This document shows, in pieces, positions 15,131-20,854 of a DNA stretch of 20,854 nt; within the stretch, counting starts at the first letter, position 1, and each line of letters starts with the position of its first letter. The stretch lies in NCBI GenBank assembly GCA_043751715.1, contig JAYUZO010000137.1, positions 1 through 20,854 on the forward strand, given 5' to 3'. The position numbers and the translations under genes were made by a program. The notes below the pieces were generated by a model that was not told the DNA's origin, did no database searches, and was given only the letters and a program-made list of their open reading frames with translations. Source of the DNA: JAAFHS01 sp043751715. Its GTDB lineage: Bacteria > Pseudomonadota > Alphaproteobacteria > Rhodobacterales > Rhodobacteraceae.

Positions 15131-15730
15131 ATGATAACCCGTCGCGCCCTTATGGCCCCGCTCGCCCTGTTGATGTTGGCCCTGCCCGTGCAGGCTGAAA
15201 AGATCGGTCTTGGCGCGATCAGCCAGTATCTGAACGGCCTGACCACGGTGGAAACCGATTTCACCCAGGTCAACGCCGATGGCAGCATCTCGACCGGCAA
15301 GCTGTATATCCGCCGCCCCGGCCGCGTGCGGTTTGAATATGCCGCCCCTGATGACAGTCTGGTGCTGGCCAGTGCAGGGTCTGTCGCAATCTTTGATGGC
15401 AAATCGAACCAGCCCCCCGAACAATACCCACTGACCCGCACGCCGCTGAACCTGATCCTGGCCGAAACCGTGGATCTGGGGCGGTCGGGCATGGTGGTGG
15501 CGCATAGCGAGGATGGCACATCAACCCGCGTCAAGGCGCAGGATCCGGAGCATCCGGAATATGGCACCATTGAAATGGTGTTCACCGCTGGCCCGACAGA
15601 GCTGCGTCAGTGGATCATCACCGATGATGCCGGTCAGGAAACCACGGTCATTCTGGGCGAGATGCAAAAGGGCGGCAGTTTCCCGACCTCTTTGTTTTCG
15701 ATCCAGTCGGAAATCACCCGGCGCAACTGA
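15131..15730 (+). CDS. lolA: Outer-membrane lipoprotein carrier protein LolA
   Basis: This periplasmic chaperone carries lipoproteins from LolCDE to the outer membrane. The 199 residues start with a signal peptide (MITRRALMAPLALLMLALPVQA, cleavage near 22). The mature part has LTTVETDFTQVNADGSISTGKLYIRRPGRVRFEYAAPDD, a family hallmark with Arg in RVRFEY, then PLNLIL, VKAQDPEHPEYGTIEMVF and TVILGEMQKGGSFP. GTG codons at 15125 and 15128 are alternative starts closer to the AAGGG at 15113-15117; the ATG at 15131 keeps the same signal peptide. It stands alone after the terminator, and its 3' end converges on the lytic transglycosylase gene. Confidence 0.92.
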   Translation: MITRRALMAPLALLMLALPVQAEKIGLGAISQYLNGLTTVETDFTQVNADGSISTGKLYIRRPGRVRFEYAAPDDSLVLASAGSVAIFDGKSNQPPEQYPLTRTPLNLILAETVDLGRSGMVVAHSEDGTSTRVKAQDPEHPEYGTIEMVFTAGPTELRQWIITDDAGQETTVILGEMQKGGSFPTSLFSIQSEITRRN

Positions 15731-15764
15731 CAGCCCGCAACGCGAGTGACATCCCCCACCCCAG

Positions 15765-15787
15765 CCCTCCCCCGCAAGGGGGGGAGG
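15765..15787. repeat. C-rich/G-rich hairpin between convergent genes
   Basis: CCTCCCCC and GGGGGAGG can pair across a GCAAGG loop in the 78-base gap between the lolA and lytic transglycosylase stops. The surrounding CACCCCAGCCCTCCCCCGC text is, from memory, a common dispersed intergenic palindrome in Proteobacteria. It may also help end transcription from both sides. Confidence 0.65.
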
Positions 15788-15808
15788 AAGGCGCTTGGCT
15801 ATCAGACG

Positions 15809-16387
15809 TTAGCGGCAGCTGGCCAGTTCAGCGCGGTATTTGTCAGCCCGTGCGGCCACGCCGGCGGCCACCTCGACCAACCAGCCTTTGGCCAGATAGC
15901 TTTGGTTGGCATAGCCCGTGCGCCCTTCGTGATAGGCCAGATACTGGCCTTCGGCATCGGTTTTCGGAATGCCAAGGCGCTGCGTGGATTCGTGCATGTA
16001 CCAGCCCATGAAATCGGTCGCATCCGAAATCCGGTCACGCCGCGCGCGCCTGCCGCCTTCGGCATCCTGATATTCTTCCCATGTCGCATCCAACGCCTGA
16101 CTATAGCCATAAGCGCTGCTTTGCCGCCCCATCGGGATGATCCCAAGCGCAAATCGGTGCGGTGTGCGCGCATTGCCGATGAATTTCGATTCCTGATAGA
16201 TCGTCGCCATCAGCACCGGCACCGGCACGCCCCATTTGCGTTCCGTCGCCTGCATCGCGCGGAAATATTCCGGCCGTTCGCGCGAAAGCGCGCAGGCATC
16301 ATCCAGATTGCGCGGCGCCGAAAAATTGCCACCCCCGCAAGACGCAAGGAACATCAGCAATACCGACGCACGGAGAAGTCTGCTCAT
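15809..16387 (-). CDS. Lytic transglycosylase-like lipoprotein (SLT domain)
   Basis: This predicted outer-membrane lipoprotein cleaves peptidoglycan glycan strands. The 192 residues open with a lipoprotein signal peptide whose lipobox LASC places the lipidated Cys at residue 17. The SLT-like domain follows: KWGVPVPVLMATIYQESKF with catalytic Glu66, then SSAYGYSQALDATWEEYQ and YLAYHEGRTGYANQSY. The final residues, ADKYRAEL, fit the usual short C-terminus of this subgroup. The open frame extends upstream to 16723 but the extra part lacks signal-peptide character; GAGGGG precedes the ATG at 16387. It is divergent from hspQ, with 208 bases between starts. Confidence 0.9.
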   Translation of the reverse strand: MSRLLRASVLLMFLASCGGGNFSAPRNLDDACALSRERPEYFRAMQATERKWGVPVPVLMATIYQESKFIGNARTPHRFALGIIPMGRQSSAYGYSQALDATWEEYQDAEGGRRARRDRISDATDFMGWYMHESTQRLGIPKTDAEGQYLAYHEGRTGYANQSYLAKGWLVEVAAGVAARADKYRAELASCR

Positions 16388-16595
16388 TCGCCCCTCGTAC
16401 GTTTTGTTTTTTTTCACCTTAAGTGCAAATCGGCGCTGTGTAAAATGGCCAAAGGCCGGCATGTGATCAGATAATCGCGATTGGCGCTGATCCGACTGTC
16501 GGGGTCTGGGCCACAAACTGTTTCCCGCACAGGTCACCTCGATTCTGGACAGGTTCGCAATGCAGGAATAAAAGGTGGAATCGGGGGATTGCGAC
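16388..16595. other. Divergent intergenic region between the transglycosylase and hspQ genes
   Basis: This 208-base stretch holds no convincing gene. On the minus strand TTTACA and TAAGGT with 17 bases between them (around 16443-16415) could serve the transglycosylase gene. I looked for a sigma-32-type promoter before hspQ and found none I would defend. A Shine-Dalgarno-like GGGGGA lies 7 bases before the hspQ ATG. Confidence 0.4.
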
Positions 16596-16925
16596 ATGAT
16601 GCAGCTGACACAGGCAAAATACCATCTGGGCCAGATCGTACGCCATCGGAAGCATCCGTTCCGTGGCGTGGTGTTTGATGTGGATGCCAAGTTCAACAAC
16701 ACCGACGAATGGTATGCCGCCATCCCCGAAGACAGCCGCCCGTCGAAAAACCAGCCATTCTACCACTTGCTGGCGGAAAACGATCAGTCGTTCTACGTGG
16801 CCTATGTGTCAGAGCAAAATCTGGTGCCCGATGCCCTTGGCGGCCCGGTTGACCACCCGGATCTGCCCGACCTGTTCGGTGATTTCGAAGATGGCCGATA
16901 TCCGTTGCATTTTCAGATGAATTGA
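16596..16925 (+). CDS. hspQ: Heat shock protein HspQ
   Basis: This small hemimethylated-DNA-binding-type (YccV/HspQ) protein acts in E. coli as a specificity factor for Lon. The 109-residue product reads AKYHLGQIVRHRKHPFRGVVFDVDAKF near the N-terminus, then DEWYAAIPEDSRPSKNQPFYHLLAEN and YVAYVSEQNLVPD, which are diagnostic. The acidic C-terminus (LPDLFGDFEDGRYPLHFQMN) is typical of alphaproteobacterial members. The upstream in-frame start at 16575 is not favoured; ATGATG at 16596 has GGGGGA in place. The STAS gene starts 61 bases downstream, so joint transcription is possible but unproven. Confidence 0.95.
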   Translation: MMQLTQAKYHLGQIVRHRKHPFRGVVFDVDAKFNNTDEWYAAIPEDSRPSKNQPFYHLLAENDQSFYVAYVSEQNLVPDALGGPVDHPDLPDLFGDFEDGRYPLHFQMN

Positions 16926-16986
16926 ACGCTTACTTTCTGTTCACCCTTCGCGCCTAGGTTTCCGTCAGGTGTGACCGGAGGGTGCT

Positions 16987-17322
16987 ATGAAACTAAGTGG
17001 TGAAGTTGCGGGTGATATGCTGGTCGTGCGGGTGGATGAGCCGCGCATTGACGCAGCAGGTGCCATCCAGTTCAAGGAACGCATGCGTGAGGTGACGGCA
17101 GATGGCCCGCCGCGCGTGGTGCTGGATCTGTCGCGCGTGGGGTTTCTGGACAGCAGTGGGTTGGGCGCGGTGGTGGCGGTGATGAAACTGCTGATGCCCG
17201 CCCGCAGGCTGGAACTGGCCGGGCTGACGCCGACGGTGGAAAAGGTGTTCCGCCTGACACGCATGGACAGTGTGTTTGCCATTCATCCCACCGTACCCGG
17301 TGCGTTGCGTGACGCGGGCTGA
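16987..17322 (+). CDS. STAS-domain anti-sigma factor antagonist
   Basis: This 111-residue protein is a single STAS domain like SpoIIAA/RsbV, which binds an HATPase anti-sigma factor and is switched off by phosphorylation. The phosphorylation loop FLDSSGLGAVV places the likely target at Ser56, the same spot as in RsbV. The rest fits: RIDAAGAIQFKERM and LELAGLTPTVEKVFRLTRMD. CCGGAGGGTGCT before the ATG supplies a strong ribosome site. The 3' end overlaps the HATPase gene by 14 bases if that gene starts at GTG 17309. No PP2C phosphatase or sigma factor gene is adjacent, so the controlled process is unknown. Confidence 0.93.
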   Translation: MKLSGEVAGDMLVVRVDEPRIDAAGAIQFKERMREVTADGPPRVVLDLSRVGFLDSSGLGAVVAVMKLLMPARRLELAGLTPTVEKVFRLTRMDSVFAIHPTVPGALRDAG

Positions 17323-17809
17323 AGACACGCCCGCAGCGGTTGATGCGGGCGGGCGGGTGTTGATTGCCCAACTGGCGTTTCCGGCATCGTTTGCAGGGGT
17401 GCGTGATGCCTTGGCGGCGCTGATGGCGGGGCCCGTTCTGGCGGATGTGCCGGATGACGGCCGTGCCATGGCGGAACTGGTGTTGGCCGAAGCGCTGAAC
17501 AATATCGTGGAACATGCCTATGCCGGCACCTGCTGCGGGGAAATCACGCTGACCTTGTGGCAGTCCGAAGGGGAGGTAGCCTGTCGGATTACCGACCGTG
17601 GCCATGCAATGCCGGATGAGGTGTTGCCTGCGGGTGTGCTCAAAGACCATGCAGAGTCTGCGGAATTGCCGGAAGGCGGCTTTGGCTGGTTCTTGATTCG
17701 CACCCTGTCGCGCGATCTGCGTTATGCGCGTCTGGGCACGCTGAATGAGCTGACTTTCGTGCTGGGCGGTGAACAATCCCGCACGCAGGATCACTCGGTT
17801 TCCGCCTAG
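17309..17809 (+). CDS. HATPase anti-sigma factor-type serine kinase (RsbW/SpoIIAB-like)
   Basis: This is a predicted GHKL-fold kinase that phosphorylates its STAS partner. The N-box is AELVLAEALNNIVEHAY, the G1-like box ITDRGHAMP and the G2 box GGFGWFLIRTL. The frame is open upstream to 17270, but GTG at 17309 (VTRAEDTPAAV) is preferred because earlier residues lie deep inside the STAS gene. The ribosome site is weak, as expected for a coupled gene. The first 35 residues are low in family signal, so a later start cannot be ruled out. Together with the STAS gene it forms a two-part partner switch; a target sigma factor or other client must lie elsewhere. Confidence 0.87.
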   Translation: MTRAEDTPAAVDAGGRVLIAQLAFPASFAGVRDALAALMAGPVLADVPDDGRAMAELVLAEALNNIVEHAYAGTCCGEITLTLWQSEGEVACRITDRGHAMPDEVLPAGVLKDHAESAELPEGGFGWFLIRTLSRDLRYARLGTLNELTFVLGGEQSRTQDHSVSA

Positions 17810-18083
17810 GAAATTGTGACACAAACAGGCCTATTTTTCCCCCTACTTTCTGCGCAAGCGTTGGCCATATTCGACCCTGTAGCTGCATAAAGCTTCCCTT
17901 GGCGCTGTGGGCGTTTGCCCCCACCCTGCTCACAGCGCCGAGGCCCTACTTCCCCTCCACCGTCGGTTCGATCTGCTGCCGGAATTCCGGCTGTGCAGGG
18001 ATTGTCGCACATATGTGCGGGATCGGTGCTTGCAGCGCCTGTGCTATGCACTAGCCTGACCGGGGAACACATGCGGGGGCGCC
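17810..18083. other. Structured intergenic region upstream of the GGT-like gene
   Basis: No gene is apparent in these 274 bases, but several inverted repeats are. TTGTG-A-CACAA lies at 17814-17824. A perfect 9-base stem, GGCGCTGTG (17901-17909) with CACAGCGCC (17931-17939), encloses a smaller GGGC-GTTT-GCCC hairpin. CCGGAATTCCGG is a 12-bp palindrome near 17981-17992. CCCTG/CAGGG could close a larger fold from about 17874 to 18000. This density suggests a structured RNA on either strand (6S-like or leader RNA), but I cannot assign a family. Confidence 0.4.
18006..18019. promoter_or_regulatory. 14-bp palindrome upstream of the GGT-like gene, candidate operator
   Basis: CGCACATATGTGCG is a perfect inverted repeat. 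It lies just ahead of a possible promoter, TTGCAG (18030-18035) and TAGCCT (18052-18057) with a 16-base spacer, and 64 bases before the GGT-like ATG. A dimeric regulator is plausible; its identity is unknown. Confidence 0.4.
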
Positions 18084-19661
18084 ATGCGCGACTTTCAGAC
18101 CACAGGCCGATCAGCCGTTTACGCAACCAACGGCGTCTGCGCCACGTCGCACCCGCTGGCGGCCAAGGTGGCAATTGATATCCTGCAGGCGGGTGGCAAT
18201 GCGGCTGATGCAGCGCTTGCCGGGGCGGTGCTGCTGGGCCTGTGCGAGCCGCAGATGACGGGCATTGGCGGTGATTGCTTTGTGCTGGTCAAACCGGCGG
18301 GCAGTGAACAGGTGCGGGCGCTGAACGGGTCAGGCCGCGCGCCTGCGGGCCTGTCGGCGGCTGACATGCGGGCAAAGGGCATGGCAGCGGTGCCGGTGCA
18401 TGGCATAGAGGCGGTCACCATTCCGGGGGCGATGGATGCGTTTTGCGCGTTGAATGCGGCGCATGGCCGCCTGTCCCTGGCTGATCTGCTGGCCCCAGCG
18501 ATCCATTATGCCACAGCGGGCGTGCCGGTGGCACCGCGCGTGGCCTTTGACTGGGCGATGGATGCGCCGCACCTGAAGGGCGATGCACGGCAGTTCTACC
18601 TGATGAATGGCAAGGCGCCGGTTGCGGGGCAGATCTTCCGCGCGCCGGGTCAGGCTGATGTGCTGCGGCGCGTTGCGGCTGAGGGGCGGGATGGGTTTTA
18701 CACCGGTGAGGTAGCCGACGATATGGTGGCTTCGCTGCGTGCGTTGGGTGGCTGCCACACGGCGGATGATTTCGCTGCCACGGCCTGCACCTGGGGTGAT
18801 CCGGTCAGCGGGGCATATCAGGAGCATGATCTGATCGAACACGCACCCAACGGTCAGGGGGCCACGGCGATTTTGCTGCTGAACATCCTGTCGCATTTCG
18901 ATCTGGCCGCGTTAGACCCGTTCGGCGCAGACCGCGCGCATCTGGAGGCCGAGGCGGCCAAGCTTGCTTATGACGCGCGCAACCGGTTTCTGGCGGATGC
19001 AGACCATACCATGCGACTGGCGCATATGCTGGCGCCCGAAACAGCAGCGCGCTTGGCGGGGCTGATCGATATGGGGCGGGCGATACCGGACCCAAGGCCG
19101 CTGACCGAGGCAATCCACAAGGACACGGTATACATCACGGTGGTTGATAAGGACCGGATGGCAGTTTCACTGATTTATTCGGTGTTCTGGGGCTTTGGCG
19201 CGGGGCTGGCGTCGGCAAAGTTCGGGATCAACTTTCAGAATCGGGGCGCGGGGTTTACGCTGGAGGCCGGCCACCCGAATGAGGCCGCAGGCGGCAAGCG
19301 CCCGATGCACACGATCATTCCGGCGATGCTGGCGCAGGGCGGGCGCGTGATGATGCCGTTTGGCGTAATGGGTGGGGCGTATCAGCCTGCGGGCCATGCG
19401 CGGCTGGTCACCAACATGGTGGATTTTGGCATGGATGTGCAGGCAGCGATTGATGCGCCGCGCAGCTTTCCCGACAAGGACGGGTTCAAGCTGGAACGCG
19501 GCTATGCGCCCGGTGTGGCCGCTGATCTGGCGGCGCGGGGGCATGCGGTGGGCGCACCCGAGGTGCCCTTGGGCGGCGCGCAGGCGATTGTGATCGGTGA
19601 TGACGGTGTGCTGCAGGCGGGGTCTGACCCGCGCAAAGATGGCTGTGCTTTGGGGTATTGA
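18084..19661 (+). CDS. Gamma-glutamyltransferase family Ntn-hydrolase, no signal peptide
   Basis: This is a predicted self-cleaving enzyme of the GGT superfamily, which hydrolyses gamma-glutamyl or similar amide bonds. The 525 residues contain the large-subunit blocks DILQAGGNAADAA and CEPQMTGIGGDCF, and the small subunit should begin at Thr348 (HKDTVYITVVDKD). Later blocks are SVFWGFGAGL and GGKRPMHTIIPAML. There is no signal peptide, unlike classic periplasmic GGT, and the DTVY context resembles the YwrD/HpxW branch, so glutathione may not be the substrate. GGGGG sits 5 bases before the ATG. It overlaps the methionine-sulfoxide reductase gene at its stop codon (TGATG). Confidence 0.9.
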   Translation: MRDFQTTGRSAVYATNGVCATSHPLAAKVAIDILQAGGNAADAALAGAVLLGLCEPQMTGIGGDCFVLVKPAGSEQVRALNGSGRAPAGLSAADMRAKGMAAVPVHGIEAVTIPGAMDAFCALNAAHGRLSLADLLAPAIHYATAGVPVAPRVAFDWAMDAPHLKGDARQFYLMNGKAPVAGQIFRAPGQADVLRRVAAEGRDGFYTGEVADDMVASLRALGGCHTADDFAATACTWGDPVSGAYQEHDLIEHAPNGQGATAILLLNILSHFDLAALDPFGADRAHLEAEAAKLAYDARNRFLADADHTMRLAHMLAPETAARLAGLIDMGRAIPDPRPLTEAIHKDTVYITVVDKDRMAVSLIYSVFWGFGAGLASAKFGINFQNRGAGFTLEAGHPNEAAGGKRPMHTIIPAMLAQGGRVMMPFGVMGGAYQPAGHARLVTNMVDFGMDVQAAIDAPRSFPDKDGFKLERGYAPGVAADLAARGHAVGAPEVPLGGAQAIVIGDDGVLQAGSDPRKDGCALGY

Positions 19662-20131
19662 TGATGCTGGATGCGCCTTTTGATTATGCGGATGTGCGGG
19701 CGGCAGTCCTGTCGCTGACGCAGGGTGAAACCGATGCGGTGGCGCTGATGGCCACTGTGGTGTGCGAATTGCACCACGCGCATCCGTTTGCTGACTGGAC
19801 CGGGTTTTACCGCGTGGTGGGGCCGGAATTGTTAAAGATCGGGCCATATCAGGGCGGGCATGGCTGCCTTGTGATTCCGTTTTCGCGCGGGGTATGCGGG
19901 GCTGCGGCGCGCACAGGCACGGTGCAGAACGTGCCCGATGTTGATGCGTTTCCCGGCCATATCGCCTGCGCGTCCTCGACCCGGTCAGAACTTGTGCTGC
20001 CAGTGTGGAACGGGGCGGGGGTGCTGCTGGGCGTTCTTGATCTGGACAGTGATACGCCCGCAGCTTTTACCCATGCCGATGAGGCGGCACTGGTGCCGCT
20101 GCTGGCAGAGGTGTTTGCATTGGCAGTTTGA
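19661..20131 (+). CDS. msrC: Free methionine-(R)-sulfoxide reductase (fRMsr, GAF domain)
   Basis: This thioredoxin-dependent enzyme reduces free L-methionine-(R)-sulfoxide. The 156-residue protein is one GAF domain. All three family cysteines are present: Cys69 (GGHGCLVIPF), Cys79 (SRGVCGAAA) and Cys103 (GHIACASSTRSE). DWTGFYRV and LGVLDLDSDTPAAF complete the match. The start is ATG 19661, sharing its A with the TGA stop of the GGT-like gene; ATG 19664 is an equal alternative, and the TTG at 19658 is not needed. The pair is probably translated in a coupled way, linking an amide hydrolase with methionine repair. The last codons merge with a 12-base tandem repeat. Confidence 0.94.
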   Translation: MMLDAPFDYADVRAAVLSLTQGETDAVALMATVVCELHHAHPFADWTGFYRVVGPELLKIGPYQGGHGCLVIPFSRGVCGAAARTGTVQNVPDVDAFPGHIACASSTRSELVLPVWNGAGVLLGVLDLDSDTPAAFTHADEAALVPLLAEVFALAV

Positions 20132-20159
20132 CGGGCAGTTTGACGGGCGGTTTAACGGG
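20124..20159 (+). repeat. Three 12-base tandem repeats at the end of msrC
   Basis: CAGTTTGACGGG occurs twice in a row (20124-20135 and 20136-20147), then once as CGGTTTAACGGG (20148-20159). The first unit overlaps the msrC stop codon. Read in the frame one base off msrC they encode QFDGQFDGRFNG and continue in frame into the ATPase remnant. Confidence 0.85.
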
Positions 20160-20231
20160 CATGATCCGAATGTGATCCTGATTGGGGAAATCAGGGGTGC
20201 CGAAACCGCCGAGATTGCGACGCGGGCGTAA
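20160..20231 (+). pseudogene. Remnant of a GspE/PilB-type secretion ATPase
   Basis: The frame reads HDPNVILIGEIRGAETAEI and ends TRA then stop. This is the Walker B/Asp-box region of type II secretion and type IV pilus assembly ATPases, normally close to 'DPDxxxxGEIRDxETAxIA', with a Gly in place of the usual Asp after GEIR. In intact proteins an ALTGHLVLSTLHTN-like stretch follows; here a stop codon follows instead. Only about 23 residues remain and the rest of the gene is absent on both sides, so it must be a fragment left by recombination. The next 99 bases (20232-20330) hold no gene that I can support. Confidence 0.65.
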
Positions 20232-20330
20232 GCGGGGTGGAGCGGCGGTTGGCGGCGGAGCTGTGGGTGGGGGCTTGGGCCGGGAGGCAGGCAGCGCAAG
20301 CCGTTGGGAACGCTGTGTTAATGGGGTGGG

Positions 20331-20854
20331 TTAATGAGAGGTTAAAGGTATGGAAAAGGGCCATACCTGATACAGAAACCGCCCCGACGCCCGGTGGGGT
20401 GTGGGGGCGTTAACCTTTGGGCGCGAATCGGGGGGTATGGGCGGTTTTGCCGCAGGTTGGGGATGGTGGGTTGGCACCCACCCTACTGGGTGCCGGGGGT
20501 GGGATTGCAGATCACCCACCTTGTCCTTTGGGCCGATATCTCCTTGGTATGTCCCGTCCTTGTAAACAGCGGCATGCCCGCTCGGATCGCTCAAATTCAC
20601 CGGATCGTTGAAGCTGTAGCTGAAGCGGTTCGTCCTGACGCCCGGCTGCAGCACTTCGACCCAGTCCGGCTGCAGGAACATGCCCAGCACGGGGTCGTAG
20701 TAGCGGGCGCTCAGGTATTGCAGGCCGGTGTCGGCGTCGTAACGCTGGCCGATCCAGCCTTTGCTTTCGGGGGCGGTGAGGCCGGGTTGGGCGAAGGCGG
20801 TCTGCTCGCCAAACGGTTTTTGGCTGGCGCTTTTGGCCGATGGGCCGGTGGCAT
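20331..20854 (-). CDS. RHS repeat-associated core domain protein, C-terminal part only
   Basis: The frame enters from the right edge and runs 173 residues to the stop at 20331. It shows the RHS core signature: KGWIGQRYDADTGLQYLSARYYDP, then VLGMFLQPDWVEV and FSYSFNDPVNLSDPSGH. RHS proteins are large secreted or surface polypeptides whose variable C-terminal tip, just after the core, often carries a toxin. Here the tip is only about 80 residues, Pro/His-rich, ends RFLYQVWPFSIPLTSH and matches no toxin I know. A palindromic repeat is embedded in it, so the natural C-terminus may have been lost. The 5' bulk of the gene lies outside the window, so toxin or immunity partners cannot be judged. Confidence 0.85.
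   Translation of the reverse strand, partial: ATGPSAKSASQKPFGEQTAFAQPGLTAPESKGWIGQRYDADTGLQYLSARYYDPVLGMFLQPDWVEVLQPGVRTNRFSYSFNDPVNLSDPSGHAAVYKDGTYQGDIGPKDKVGDLQSHPRHPVGWVPTHHPQPAAKPPIPPDSRPKVNAPTPHRASGRFLYQVWPFSIPLTSH
20473..20494. repeat. Perfect palindromic hairpin inside the RHS C-terminal tail
   Basis: GGCACCCA (20473-20480) and TGGGTGCC (20487-20494) form an 8-base stem around CCCTAC. On the minus strand it is read as part of the tail (RHPVGWVP). GTAGGGTGGGTGCC-type text is, from memory, a recurrent dispersed repeat in several bacterial groups. Confidence 0.7.

Noticed and set aside
17950..17992. GGTTCGATC looked like a tRNA T-loop
   Set aside because: The flanking bases do not form a T-stem and no acceptor, D or anticodon arm can be built around it.
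1..20854. CRISPR array or complete insertion sequence
   Set aside because: No regularly spaced direct repeats and no transposase-like frame were seen; the only tandem repeat is the three-unit 12-base one at 20124-20159.

Overview
The window looks like part of a chromosome from an alphaproteobacterium, most likely of the Rhodobacteraceae/Roseobacter group. The evidence is high-GC codon use, a DUF2794 protein, an IalB-like secreted protein, HspQ, a BetI-like TetR regulator and generally compact, collinear gene runs. This placement comes from recognising protein families by eye; no search was run.

Layout from left to right. Positions 1-1159 (-) hold rlmN, cut by the window edge at its last codons. 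A stand-alone DUF1989 protein (+) follows, then a convergent IalB-like exported protein (-). A divergent region leads to a class 3 (Rhizobium-type) L-asparaginase (+). After a 270-base non-coding stretch with hairpins comes a small DUF2794 gene (+) with an apparently leaderless promoter. A long run of minus-strand genes follows, read from right to left: an exported SH3 protein and a cation diffusion facilitator transporter; a TetR regulator, an AruH-like aminotransferase, an AruI-like ThDP decarboxylase, a homocysteine S-methyltransferase-like protein and an RluA-type pseudouridine synthase packed with overlaps or minimal gaps; then an M17 aminopeptidase overlapping an NlpC/P60 peptidase. An 18-bp perfect palindrome in front of the TetR gene is a good candidate operator.

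From 13495 most genes are on the plus strand: a glyoxylate/hydroxypyruvate-type D-2-hydroxyacid dehydrogenase, an orphan low-GC PemK/MazF-like gene 4 bases behind it, a structured non-coding stretch ending in a strong intrinsic terminator, and lolA. A lytic transglycosylase lipoprotein (-) converges on lolA. Then come hspQ, a STAS/HATPase partner-switching pair, a 274-base structured intergenic region, a cytoplasmic gamma-glutamyltransferase-like enzyme and, overlapping it, a free methionine-(R)-sulfoxide reductase.

The right end changes character. After the reductase stop lie three 12-base tandem repeats that run in frame into a clear remnant of a GspE/PilB-type secretion ATPase. The 3' end of an RHS-repeat gene (-) follows; its C-terminal tail contains a palindromic repeat. 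This edge looks like the start of an accessory region.

Several genes concern amino-acid nitrogen (asparaginase, arginine transaminase-pathway homologues, aminopeptidase, GGT-like enzyme, DUF1989). The clearest functional unit is the TetR-AruH-AruI cluster. I did not find a complete unknown defence or mobile system; the most novel-looking signals are the ATPase remnant with in-frame repeats, the repeat-tailed RHS gene, the two structured non-coding regions and the orphan MazF-like gene.
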